A DNA stretch of 64,000 bases. Origin: Pedobacter ginsengisoli. Its GTDB lineage: Bacteria; Bacteroidota; Bacteroidia; Sphingobacteriales; Sphingobacteriaceae. The notes under the pieces were generated by a model, which had not been told where the DNA came from, searched no databases, and was given only the letters and a program-made list of their open reading frames with translations. Positions 23,195-34,882 of this stretch are shown here, piece by piece. The translations under genes were made by a program, and so were the position numbers. How positions within the stretch are numbered: position 1 is the first letter of the stretch; the number at the start of each line of letters is the position of its first letter. The DNA lies in NCBI RefSeq assembly GCF_002736205.1, contig NZ_CP024091.1, positions 2,046,001 to 2,110,000 of the forward strand, given 5' to 3'.

Positions 23195-25660
23195 ATGAAC
23201 AAATCTAACAAATTAAAGGCCCTGGGCTTGCTGGCTTGCTTTTTTGCAATAGGGCAAACCCAGGCTCAGGATAGGAAAGCACCATCCTATCCGTTAATTA
23301 CACACAATCCCAATTTCAGTATCTGGTCAAATACCGACCAACTCAATGCATCTACAACCACCCATTGGACTGGTGCAGATCATTCGCTTTTAGGCCTGAT
23401 CAATGTAGATGGTAATATCTATCGTTTCCTGGGTAAGGAAGAAGCGAATTATAAAACAATACTTGGTACTTCTGAGGAAACTCCTTATGCTGTAAAGTAT
23501 ACCGAGACAGCGCCAGATGGTGATTGGAAAACCGCTAATTATGCTGCCAGTAACTGGAAATCGGGCTCGGCTCCTATTGGTGATGATGCCAAGCAGGTAA
23601 AAACGTTATGGAAATCTAACGACATCTGGGTAAGAAGGACATTTAATATTGCCAACCCTGCCAGCATTAATGAGCTGTTGTTAAAAATGAACCACGATGA
23701 TAACATTGAAGTGTACTTAAACGGCAAAAAGGTATATCAAAAAGAAGGTTGGACAAATACGTTCCAGTATTTCCCTCTTGATAAAAAAGATTTAAAAGCT
23801 GGTCAAAATATAATTGCCATCCACCTTGCTAACTCAGCCGGAGGCAGATATCTGGACTTTGGTTTAGCAGATAAACTGAAAGACAATGCGGCAAGGATTC
23901 AGGTTGCGAAACAGAAAAATGTAGACGTAACGGCTACGCAAACTATCTACGATTTTACTTGCGGCAAGGTAGATCTTAAAGTTACGTTTACATCGCCGCT
24001 GCTTATGAATGATTTGGGATTGCTGGCCCGACCAGTTTCTTATATTACTTACAATGTTCAGGCTAATGACAAGAAAACCCATGCGGTGAAGGTTTTTCTA
24101 AGTGCTTCATCGAGCATTGCAGTGTATAAGCCTTCGCAGGAAGTAACTGCAAAAAAATATTCAACTGCCAAATTATCTATCCTGAAAGCAGGTACTGTAG
24201 AACAACCAATTCTACAAAAGGGAGCAGACGATATGCGAATAGATTGGGGATATTTTTACGTTGCGGCTCCAAAATCAAGCAATGCTGTTCAGTTTATTAC
24301 GAACGGAAATGCTGCCGCTGATGCATTCAGAAACGGATCTTCAGCTTCTACAGCCTCTCGTGGTAAGTCGCTTGCATTAAACACTGTTGTTCCTTTTGGA
24401 ACTGTAGGCCAAAAAACAGTTGAGCGTTTTATTGAACTGGGTTACGATGAAATTTATTCTATTCAGTATTTCAAAAGAGACCTGAGACCTTGGTGGAACA
24501 CTTCGGGCAAGGAAACTATTGAAGGTCAGCTAACTGATGCAGCTAATCAGTACAAAGAGGTTATGCAAAAATGTGAGACTTTTAATAAAGCGGTATATGC
24601 AGATGCACTTAAATCTGGTGGTAAGGAATATGCACATTTATGTATACTTGGTTATCGTCAGAGTATTGCGGCTCACACTTTGGTAAAAAGTCCTGAAAAT
24701 GAAATCTTATGGTTATCTAAAGAAAACAATAGCGGTGGATTTATCAATACCGTGGATGTAACTTACCCTTCTGCCCCACTTTACTTAATCTATAATCCGT
24801 CATTACTGCAAGGCATGTTGAATGGTATTTTTTATTTCAGCGAAAGCGGTAAATATCCGCATCCTTGGGCTGCTCATGATTTGGGTACATATCCATTAGC
24901 TAATGGCCAGACTTATGGCGAGCCAATGCCGGTTGAAGAATCGGGCAATATGATTATCCTTACGGCAGCTATTGCCAAAGCTCAGGGTAATGCAAATTAC
25001 GCAAAAAAACATTGGAAAACCCTGACCATCTGGGCAGACTACCTGACTAAAGAAGGATTGGATCCAAAAACGCAATTATGTACCGACGATTTTGCAGGCC
25101 ACCTGGCCAGAAATGCAAACTTATCAGTAAAAGCAATTGTAGGTATTGCATGCTATGCGCAAATGGCTGAGACATTGGGCTACACCGAGATCGCCACCAA
25201 ATACAGAGCTATCGCTGAAAGTATGGTACCTAAGTGGATTGAAATGGCTGATGCCGGTGACCATTATGCTTTGACTTTTGACAACAAGAATACCTGGAGC
25301 CAGAAATATAACCTGGTTTGGGATAAGGTATTAGGTTTGAACTTATTTCCGCAAAAGGTTTATGATACAGAAATTAAATATTACCTGACAAAACAGAATA
25401 AGTTTGGCTTACCTCTGGATAGTAGAAAAGCTTATACTAAGAATGACTGGATATTGTGGACAGCGACTTTTGCCCCTACTCAGAAAGAGTTTGAAGCGTT
25501 GGTAAAACCGGTTTACAGACACTCAATTGAAACGGAATCTCGTGTTCCTTTAAACGATTTTTATGACTCTAATACGGGTATAAGAGATAACTTTAAAGCA
25601 AGAAGCGTTGTTGGTGGATTTTATATGAGACTTTTTGCAGATAAGCTGAAAGGAAAATAA
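23195..25660 (+). CDS. Secreted glutaminase A-family protein (DUF4965/DUF1793)
   Basis: An 821-residue protein with a signal peptide (GLLACFFAIGQTQAQ, ending about 25). The domain order is as in bacterial and fungal glutaminase A: an N-terminal DUF4964-like part (YPLITHNPNFSIWSNTDQLN), a DUF5127 beta domain, and a C-terminal helical DUF4965/DUF1793 barrel (LSVKAIVGIACYAQMAETLG, TFDNKNTWSQKYNLVWDKVL). A galactose-binding-like insert (NHDDNIEVYLNGKKVYQKEG, about 170-190) is present. The enzyme would hydrolyse glutamine or related amides in the periplasm or outside. True substrate unproven; many homologues are only called DUF proteins. Monocistronic, ended by a strong terminator. Confidence 0.85.
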   Translation: MNKSNKLKALGLLACFFAIGQTQAQDRKAPSYPLITHNPNFSIWSNTDQLNASTTTHWTGADHSLLGLINVDGNIYRFLGKEEANYKTILGTSEETPYAVKYTETAPDGDWKTANYAASNWKSGSAPIGDDAKQVKTLWKSNDIWVRRTFNIANPASINELLLKMNHDDNIEVYLNGKKVYQKEGWTNTFQYFPLDKKDLKAGQNIIAIHLANSAGGRYLDFGLADKLKDNAARIQVAKQKNVDVTATQTIYDFTCGKVDLKVTFTSPLLMNDLGLLARPVSYITYNVQANDKKTHAVKVFLSASSSIAVYKPSQEVTAKKYSTAKLSILKAGTVEQPILQKGADDMRIDWGYFYVAAPKSSNAVQFITNGNAAADAFRNGSSASTASRGKSLALNTVVPFGTVGQKTVERFIELGYDEIYSIQYFKRDLRPWWNTSGKETIEGQLTDAANQYKEVMQKCETFNKAVYADALKSGGKEYAHLCILGYRQSIAAHTLVKSPENEILWLSKENNSGGFINTVDVTYPSAPLYLIYNPSLLQGMLNGIFYFSESGKYPHPWAAHDLGTYPLANGQTYGEPMPVEESGNMIILTAAIAKAQGNANYAKKHWKTLTIWADYLTKEGLDPKTQLCTDDFAGHLARNANLSVKAIVGIACYAQMAETLGYTEIATKYRAIAESMVPKWIEMADAGDHYALTFDNKNTWSQKYNLVWDKVLGLNLFPQKVYDTEIKYYLTKQNKFGLPLDSRKAYTKNDWILWTATFAPTQKEFEALVKPVYRHSIETESRVPLNDFYDSNTGIRDNFKARSVVGGFYMRLFADKLKGK

Positions 25661-25675
25661 ATCACTTTTTATTGA

Positions 25676-25710
25676 AAATTAGGGTGTATCATGATGATAC
25701 ACCCTAATTT
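25676..25710. terminator. Bidirectional terminator
   Basis: A perfect 17-bp stem with a single-base loop: AAATTAGGGTGTATCAT (25676-25692) and its complement at 25694-25710, followed by TTTATTTATT. It separates the converging glutaminase-family and SRPBCC genes. Confidence 0.9.
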
Positions 25711-25711
25711 T

Positions 25712-26647
25712 TTATTTATTAAAATCCGGATATGGCAATCCTTTACCTGTTTCACAAAGCAATTTTAAACTTCTCAGAAATAGCGCCCAGTCAAAACTAC
25801 AGGCTGCAAATTCAGGGGTACATTCTGCCCATCCATCGTGATGAAAGAGTAGAGAAGATCCTTTTCTATTTGGCTCCAGTTCAAAAGTAATTGTAGTTCC
25901 CACCCATTCCTCGTGGGCTTTAAGGCAAAGCCATTTTATACTTCCGTAGGGTTTAAGTTCAGTTACCTCTATTTCTTTAAAGTAAGTTGGACCAAATGCG
26001 AACCTCGAAACACTACCTACCTCCGGTTTCGCAATTGTTTCAGGTGTCCACCAACCTGCCAAACCTTTCTGGGTGGTTAAGGCTCCATAAACTGTTTCAA
26101 CCGGTGCATCAATTTGTAGTTTGTGATAAATGCTTTTTGAGTTCATTTGTTTTGTTGAACTCTCTTTTTCTGCCAATTCTGTATTACCATCTGTTTCAGC
26201 CACCTCTTTAGGTGTTGCTCCACCTTTACCTGTTAAAATAAGGTCTTTTAAACTCCCTTGTATATAATGTGTCCATGCATCATGGCAAACATTAAAGCAT
26301 TCATAATCAGGTACTAAACCCTGATGTGTAAATTTCAATTGTGTTTTACCGTCCTTTTCAGAAATTTCAAAGATCACATTGGTGTCCTTCCATTCGGTTT
26401 CGTCTTTTGTGAATTTGAAATAATTGTCTAGCACATGCCAAACCACTTTTTTATTGGAAACATATTCTATAATCTTCATTTTGGCGCGATGTACATCCTG
26501 GTAGTGATATAAAAATTCACTATTTAATTTATTTGTATCGCCATCAATATTTTCAGACCACCAGCCACGCACGTTATTAATTGCATTAAAAACATCCTGT
26601 GCGGCTGCATCGACCAAAATCGTTGTTGTGAAATCTTCATTTTTCAT
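25712..26647 (-). CDS. Double SRPBCC (AHSA1-like) protein
   Basis: A 311-residue protein built of two START/AHSA1-like lipocalin folds. The first (about 5-140) has TTTILVDAAAQDVFNAINNV and ends at WTHYIQGSLKDLIL. The second (about 172-305) has HKLQIDAPVETVYGALTTQK, GLAGWWTPE and ends at WALFLRSLKLLCETGKG. A charged linker joins them. Bacterial members bind small hydrophobic molecules or act as activators and stress proteins; no ligand can be named. Each half resembles a stand-alone single-domain protein, so this looks like a fusion of two genes. Cytoplasmic; monocistronic. Confidence 0.8.
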   Translation of the reverse strand: MKNEDFTTTILVDAAAQDVFNAINNVRGWWSENIDGDTNKLNSEFLYHYQDVHRAKMKIIEYVSNKKVVWHVLDNYFKFTKDETEWKDTNVIFEISEKDGKTQLKFTHQGLVPDYECFNVCHDAWTHYIQGSLKDLILTGKGGATPKEVAETDGNTELAEKESSTKQMNSKSIYHKLQIDAPVETVYGALTTQKGLAGWWTPETIAKPEVGSVSRFAFGPTYFKEIEVTELKPYGSIKWLCLKAHEEWVGTTITFELEPNRKGSSLLFHHDGWAECTPEFAACSFDWALFLRSLKLLCETGKGLPYPDFNK

Positions 26648-26808
26648 AGGTATAGTTATTTTAAATTAGAAAATGTAGTTCTGCATCCTTTAGCAGATGC
26701 TTTCTAATCCAAAATTACTGACAAATAAAGGTCGATCAGAGGTGTAGAATAGACTTTTATAGGGGCTGATTTAGACAAAATATGATAACAATTTAAGTAC
26801 ATAAAAAA

Positions 26809-26847
26809 GGCACCGCCCACAATTATATTACAATTGGGAACGGTGCC
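26809..26847 (-). terminator. Terminator of katG
   Basis: GGCACCG (26809-26815) pairs with CGGTGCC (26841-26847), with inner CCCA/TGGG-like pairing. On the minus strand it is followed by TTTTTTATG, 31 bases past the katG stop. Confidence 0.85.
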
Positions 26848-26877
26848 TGTGAAAATGATTTATAAAAAATGACCTGA

Positions 26878-29178
<2,301 letters not shown>

Positions 29179-29372
29179 TTATTTACAGGTCTTATTCTGA
29201 TTATTATAAATTTAGGACATTAGGATAAATAATCACAATCATTTAATTCTATATTTCGATAGCTAAAATCTATTATTGGCATTAGTAAAAGCTTCTGCTT
29301 AGAGAATTCAGTAATAAAGGGTAATCGTGGCCGTTACAGTTTATGTAAAAACTATAATCTATCCCACCCCCT

Positions 29373-30017
29373 ATGAAAAACAAAATATCGCCCCTAACCC
29401 TATTCCAGCCCAACAAGCTAAGGGTTTTACTATCCTTAGGTCTTAAAGGTTACCTGGCTGATAAAGGATGGTTTGATGCCTATAAAACAAAATCGGCTAT
29501 TGATGAAGCCGGAAAACCTATTGCCTGGGTCACGTATTCTTTTATTGATTTTATTAAAGAAAGGCTTAATAAATTGCAATCCGTATTTGAGTTTGGTTCA
29601 GGTAATTCAACTTTCTTTTATGCCGGTCTGGCAGGAGAAGTTTACTCTGTTGAGCATGACAAAATTTGGTTCAAGAAAAATAAGGCATCAATGCTCCGGA
29701 ATGTCCATCTTATTTTTTGCAATCTTATTCCTAACGGAGACTATTGCAGGAGTGCAGAGCATACTAAAAAGAAATTTGATGTTATTATTATTGATGGAAG
29801 AGATAGGGTAAATTGCTGTAAACATGCAATCAATGCTTTAACTAAAAAAGGTGTTGTAGTATTAGATGATTCGGAAAGAAGTCAGTATGCAGAAGGTGTA
29901 TCCTTTTTAATGCAAAATGGTTTTAAACACATTCCGTTTTCAGGAATTGCACCCGGAGTAATTATATCTAAATGCACCTCTGTGTTTTATAGACCAAACA
30001 ATTGTCTTAATATATAA
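29373..30017 (+). CDS. Class I SAM methyltransferase-like protein
   Basis: A 214-residue protein with the first nucleotide-binding strand and glycine loop SVFEFGSGNSTFFYAG (about 69-84), an acidic second strand VYSVEHDKIWF and a FDVIIIDGRDR motif (about 135-145). This is the order of a class I methyltransferase fold. The substrate is unknown; similar proteins lie in glycan or sugar-modification loci. The N-terminal 60 residues are unassigned. It begins 218 bases after katG on the opposite strand and appears monocistronic. Confidence 0.65.
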   Translation: MKNKISPLTLFQPNKLRVLLSLGLKGYLADKGWFDAYKTKSAIDEAGKPIAWVTYSFIDFIKERLNKLQSVFEFGSGNSTFFYAGLAGEVYSVEHDKIWFKKNKASMLRNVHLIFCNLIPNGDYCRSAEHTKKKFDVIIIDGRDRVNCCKHAINALTKKGVVVLDDSERSQYAEGVSFLMQNGFKHIPFSGIAPGVIISKCTSVFYRPNNCLNI

Positions 30018-30270
30018 TCAATCAGCTAAGTGTATATGCAAAGTAAGAATTTCGCATATCTTAAATATTAAATCGTAAAATAACATTTTTTATTACTCTT
30101 TAGATACTGTAATTTAAGTTGACAATTTATTTGAATTTTTATTTGTTTCTTTAACCATTTAATAAGAACTATTGATATTAAACATTACTTTGTTTAGTAT
30201 TAAACTACAGACTTATTAAAGAAGGATAAACAAATTAAAACGATATATTATTAAACTAGATTCGAAACAA

Positions 30271-31446
30271 TTGGTTTTTGAGGCAATGGCTATTCTGCGT
30301 GAAAGCAATGCAGATACCTTGCCCGTGTATGAAGGCAATAGTTTTATTGCCAACATTTCTTATGAGGATCTTATAGATTTTTTAAATCAACTGGATAATG
30401 GTAAAAACATATATTTCCATAAGTTAAATTTTGACCTGGGAACGGTTCTAATAAAAACCAGAGATAAGAAACTTAAGCCTAAAAAGATATCAACCATACT
30501 TGTACGTGTGGCTGTAATAGCTTTTACAATTTTAGGGTTTGCCTGGTTCTCTTTTAATAACAATAAGATTGAGTGGCCAGCTGCTTTCAGGAATGAAACC
30601 AAGGTTGTAAATTCAAAGAGTATTGTTCCAGGTTCTAACAAGGCAACATTAACGCTTGCTAATGGTGAAACTATAAGCTTAAGTGGATCACAAACCGGAA
30701 TTGTGATTAATGGAAGTAATATAACTTATTCTGATGGCACTCGCATTGAGGCAGGAAACGAACACAATTCTTCGACTTCGCAGTTTAATGACCTGAAGTT
30801 AAGTACCCCCTCCGGAGGTCAATACCAAGCTACATTGGCAGATGGCACTAAAGTTTGGTTAAATGCAAAATCAAGTTTAAAATTCAACTTAAGTTTTGCC
30901 AATTCAGCTCAGCGTAAAGTGGAATTAAATGGAGAGGCCTATTTTGAAGTAACAAAAAATGCTAGGCAACCTTTCATTGTAATAGCCAGCAAACAGCAGA
31001 CAGAGGTATTAGGTACTCATTTTAATATTAGTAGTTATGCTGATGAAAGAGGTATAAAAACTACATTATCAGAGGGTAGTATTAAAGTTAGTTCATTAGC
31101 GGTTCAACCCAACCAGCATGATAATGGGGTAATCCTTAAACCCGGCCAACAATCTACTTTTATTGTTGATAAGCCAATAGAGATTGACCAAATTGATGCT
31201 GATGATGCTATTGCCTGGAAAGATGGAAAATTCGCATTCAGAAAAGAGCCTTTAGAAAGTATTATGCGTAAACTGGCCAGATGGTATGATGTTGAAATTG
31301 TATACCAAGATCCTGAGATAAGCAAACAGATTTTAGGGGGTTCCTTTACCAGATCCGAAGAGATATCCAGTGTATTAACAACGCTTGAGCTTACGGGAGA
31401 TGTGCACTTCAAAATACAAGGCAAAAAGGTTGTAGTGGCAAAATAA
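30271..31446 (+). CDS. FecR-family protein with a CBS-like N-terminus
   Basis: A 391-residue protein. The C-terminal part is ordinary FecR: a membrane helix (about 80-97), FecR domain (GGQYQATLADGTKVWLNAKS, then ELNGEAYFEVTKN) and DUF4974 end (RKEPLESIMRKLARWYDVEI). The N-terminus lacks the usual sigma-binding domain and reads instead like half a CBS domain (VFEAMAILRESNADTLPVYE, then IANISYEDLIDFL). The start is uncertain: a TTG at 30271 or an ATG at 30286; the frame is open back to 30220 without an ATG. No ECF sigma gene is adjacent. It overlaps the susC start by one base (TAATG), so it heads this receptor operon. Confidence 0.75.
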   Translation: MVFEAMAILRESNADTLPVYEGNSFIANISYEDLIDFLNQLDNGKNIYFHKLNFDLGTVLIKTRDKKLKPKKISTILVRVAVIAFTILGFAWFSFNNNKIEWPAAFRNETKVVNSKSIVPGSNKATLTLANGETISLSGSQTGIVINGSNITYSDGTRIEAGNEHNSSTSQFNDLKLSTPSGGQYQATLADGTKVWLNAKSSLKFNLSFANSAQRKVELNGEAYFEVTKNARQPFIVIASKQQTEVLGTHFNISSYADERGIKTTLSEGSIKVSSLAVQPNQHDNGVILKPGQQSTFIVDKPIEIDQIDADDAIAWKDGKFAFRKEPLESIMRKLARWYDVEIVYQDPEISKQILGGSFTRSEEISSVLTTLELTGDVHFKIQGKKVVVAK

Positions 31447-34400
31447 TGAAAGTAAATTCGCTGCTAGCATGCTCAATATTGCTCTTACTTAGTTCGTCGG
31501 CAATAGGTCAGAAATTAAATCTTGTCCAAAAAAGGATTAAGCTTGTTCAGGTTTTCAAAGAAATAACACGGCAAACTGATTATCAGGTAATCTGGAATGA
31601 ACAGAAACTAAATGCTGATAAAAGGATTGACGCTGATTTTGTTACTACCCCGTTGCCCGAGGTTATGAATCGTATTTTATCTGGTCTGCCTCTTACCTAT
31701 GTCATCTCAAAAAAAATGATCGTTATAAAAGCATCCTCTACTATTGACATAAATGGTACGGTAACAAATGAGGAAGGTGAATTATTGCAGGGTGCAACTA
31801 TCAAAGTAAAAGGGCAAGACAAATCCGCTATTACAGATTTAAAGGGTAAATATCTATTAAAGCAAATAGATACCGGAGCCGTGCTGATCATTTCTTATAT
31901 AGGTTATCAAAACAAAGAATCCTGGGCATTAAATACAGGAAATGTAACTCTATCCTTAAAAACTGATGATTTAAAGGAAATAGAAATAGTAAGTACAGGT
32001 TATCAAAAAATAGCAAGGGAAAGGGCAACAGGAAGTTTTGCACTGGTAGATAGTGCGCAATATACCCGTAGGGTAAGTAAAGATGTATTTTCCAGGCTAG
32101 AAGGCATTACAAGTGGTTTATTATTTAATAAAAACACATTAATTTCAAATCAAGGAGCTTTAGATTTATCGGTTCGTGGCCGAAGTACCATTTTTGCAAA
32201 CGACCAGCCCCTTATTATTCTGGATAATTTCCCATTTAACGGAGAATTGAATTCTATAAACCCAAATGATATTGCTTCAATTTCAGTATTAAAAGATGCA
32301 GCAGCTGCATCTATTTGGGGAGTAAGAGCGGGAAATGGAGTTATAGTAATTACTACCAAAAGAGGCAGGAATAAACAGCCATTAAGGGCCTTTGTAAATT
32401 CTAATCTTACCATTTCTGGCAAGCCAGATCTTACCTATAATCCAAACTACTTGTCTTCGTCTGACTATATAGATATAGAAACATACCTGTTCAATAATGG
32501 AAAATACGACGAAATATTAAATGATCCTCAAAGCAACTTAATAGTTTCTCCTGTAATACAAATCCTGAACAAACAGCGAATGGGGCAATCTTCAGATGAG
32601 ACAAATAAACAGCTAAATATTTTAAGAGCTAAAGATGTACGTAATGATGAACTAAAATATTTTTACAGAAAGCCGGTTAGCCAGCAATATGCTGCATCAT
32701 TAAGCGGAGGAACCAATCAGTCAAACCATTATTTTTCAGCAGGTTACGATAAAACCAATACTACAATTGTAGGAAATAACAATAACAGGATTACTATAAA
32801 TAGTCAAAATAGCATTCGGCCGGTTAAAAATCTTGAACTCGAAGTTGGGTTGTATTATATAAAATCAAGTTCAAAAATAGATAGCACAATAGCCAATTTA
32901 ACATCACTTATTACTCCTTATTATCAGTTCAAAGATGAAAATGGTCAAAATGCAATACTTGAACGAGACTTTAATTCCCATTTTAAGAATGAGGCAATTA
33001 ACAAAGGTTTTTTAGATTGGCAATATGTACCTTTAAATGAATTAGGGAAATCTCAAGATAGGATAAACAACAATGATTTTCGATTAAATGGAGGGCTAAC
33101 TTATAACATAATTCCTGAACTAAGTGCCACTATTAAATATCAGTATCAGCTCATTGATAGTAAGAGATCGATTTATGAAAATATTGACACTTACCATGTC
33201 AGGAGCCTAATTAATCAATATTCCATTTTAACTTCCGGCACAGTTAGTGGCTATAATATTCCTCTTGGAGGTATTCTTAATACTACGGTTGGAAAATTCA
33301 CTTCTAATAGCTTGCGTACTCAGTTAAATTATAAGAAAAATTGGCATAGAAATGCTATTTCTGCTATTATTGGCTATGAAATTTCAGAATCTTTAGCCGG
33401 TTTAAACCGAACAACTAAATATGGATATGATCAGAATTCAGGCAAATCTGTTGCGGTAGATACAACGAGCTCTTTTGAGCTAAACCCAAAGGGGTTAGGC
33501 CAAATAGGAACCCATTATAGGTTTTTTAGGAAAACAGACAGAATGCGTTCCTCTTATTTGAATGCTACCTACTCTTATGATGGCAGATATACCATATCCG
33601 GGAGTGCCAGGGTTGATGGTTCTAATTATTTTGGAGTAAAAACGAATCAAAAATATGTTCCATTATGGTCTGCAGGGGTATTATGGAATATTGACGGGGA
33701 AAGCTTTTATGCGTTAAACTGGCTACCTATCTTAAAACTTAGAGCATCATATGGTTATAATGGTAATTTAAACAAATCATATACAGGAATTACCACCTTT
33801 ATATATAGCCCAGACGGAGCTGCCTTGACCAACCTCCCTTATGGAGTAATTGTAAATATTGGCAACCCTGAGCTAAAATGGGAAAAGGTTGCAATTGCCA
33901 ATGTAGGATTAGAATTTGGATTTAAAAAACCTGCACTTAGAGGAAAGGTAGAATATTACATTAAAAATGGTTCTGATATACTAGGGGATAAAGCTTTCCC
34001 ATCCAATACCGGCATTACAGTTTTAAGAGGAAACTATTCCAAAATGAAGGCTAAAGGATTTGATATTTCTTTAATTTCGGAAAACTTAAATGGAAAACTG
34101 AGATGGACAACCTCATTTATGCTCTCTGCAGTACACGATTGGGTTTCGGATTATGATGTTACTGAACCTTCCAGTGTTCGCTATGTTGGAGATTACAGTT
34201 ATTCACCTGCTCTAAATAAACCTGTATATGGAATTTATAGTTACAAATGGGCAGGATTAGATCCAATAAATGGAGATCCAAGAGGTTATGTAAACGGACA
34301 GGTTAGTAAGGATTATTTTACTATCCTTAAAAAGGATGCTGCTGATTTGGAATACAATGGCCCGGCACGACCTACCATTTTTGGAGGCTTAAGTAATACT

Positions 34401-34877
34401 TTTACCCTTAAAAAATTCACATTATCTTTTAATCTTAGTTATAAATTAGGCTATTATTTCAGAAAACCTTCTGTAAATTATTATGACATGTATAATGTTA
34501 ATATTAATTATTATATGAATAGTGATTTTGAAAATCGCTGGAAAAAAAGTGGTGATGAAGCCATTACCAATGTACCTTCACAAGGAATATTTGGTGAGGA
34601 TAATTCTCGTGACAGATTCTACAATGGTTCTTCTGCAACAGTAGCCCGTGGAGATCATATTCGATTGCAGGATGTAAATTTCAGTTATGATTTTAATATT
34701 ATTAACTGGAAAGGAATTCCTATTAAGCAATTACAACTATATTTTTATGCAAATAATTTGGGAGTTATCTGGAAGGCAAATGACTTTGGCTTAGATCCTG
34801 ACCTGGTACTATCGGGTAATAATTTTTCCTACCCGATAACAAAAAGTTTTGCTTTTGGATTTAAAGCCAGTTTTTAA
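31446..34877 (+). CDS. SusC/RagA-type TonB-linked outer-membrane receptor
   Basis: A 1143-residue protein: signal peptide (LLACSILLLLSSSAIG, to about 20), an STN signalling domain (about 25-100, RIKLVQVFKEITRQTDYQVI), a carboxypeptidase-regulatory-like beta domain (about 103-185, EGELLQGATIKVKGQDKSAI), a plug, and a large beta barrel. The STN domain is the part that talks to FecR, so it fits with the upstream gene. It imports glycans or other nutrients together with SusD. It is longer than the second SusC here, mainly because of the STN domain. Substrate not predictable. Confidence 0.92.
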   Translation: MKVNSLLACSILLLLSSSAIGQKLNLVQKRIKLVQVFKEITRQTDYQVIWNEQKLNADKRIDADFVTTPLPEVMNRILSGLPLTYVISKKMIVIKASSTIDINGTVTNEEGELLQGATIKVKGQDKSAITDLKGKYLLKQIDTGAVLIISYIGYQNKESWALNTGNVTLSLKTDDLKEIEIVSTGYQKIARERATGSFALVDSAQYTRRVSKDVFSRLEGITSGLLFNKNTLISNQGALDLSVRGRSTIFANDQPLIILDNFPFNGELNSINPNDIASISVLKDAAAASIWGVRAGNGVIVITTKRGRNKQPLRAFVNSNLTISGKPDLTYNPNYLSSSDYIDIETYLFNNGKYDEILNDPQSNLIVSPVIQILNKQRMGQSSDETNKQLNILRAKDVRNDELKYFYRKPVSQQYAASLSGGTNQSNHYFSAGYDKTNTTIVGNNNNRITINSQNSIRPVKNLELEVGLYYIKSSSKIDSTIANLTSLITPYYQFKDENGQNAILERDFNSHFKNEAINKGFLDWQYVPLNELGKSQDRINNNDFRLNGGLTYNIIPELSATIKYQYQLIDSKRSIYENIDTYHVRSLINQYSILTSGTVSGYNIPLGGILNTTVGKFTSNSLRTQLNYKKNWHRNAISAIIGYEISESLAGLNRTTKYGYDQNSGKSVAVDTTSSFELNPKGLGQIGTHYRFFRKTDRMRSSYLNATYSYDGRYTISGSARVDGSNYFGVKTNQKYVPLWSAGVLWNIDGESFYALNWLPILKLRASYGYNGNLNKSYTGITTFIYSPDGAALTNLPYGVIVNIGNPELKWEKVAIANVGLEFGFKKPALRGKVEYYIKNGSDILGDKAFPSNTGITVLRGNYSKMKAKGFDISLISENLNGKLRWTTSFMLSAVHDWVSDYDVTEPSSVRYVGDYSYSPALNKPVYGIYSYKWAGLDPINGDPRGYVNGQVSKDYFTILKKDAADLEYNGPARPTIFGGLSNTFTLKKFTLSFNLSYKLGYYFRKPSVNYYDMYNVNINYYMNSDFENRWKKSGDEAITNVPSQGIFGEDNSRDRFYNGSSATVARGDHIRLQDVNFSYDFNIINWKGIPIKQLQLYFYANNLGVIWKANDFGLDPDLVLSGNNFSYPITKSFAFGFKASF

Positions 34878-34882
34878 TTGAG

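Noticed and set aside
30018..30270. Missing ECF sigma gene before the second fecR
   Set aside because: The 253 bases are AT-rich with stops in all frames; no sigma remnant could be read.
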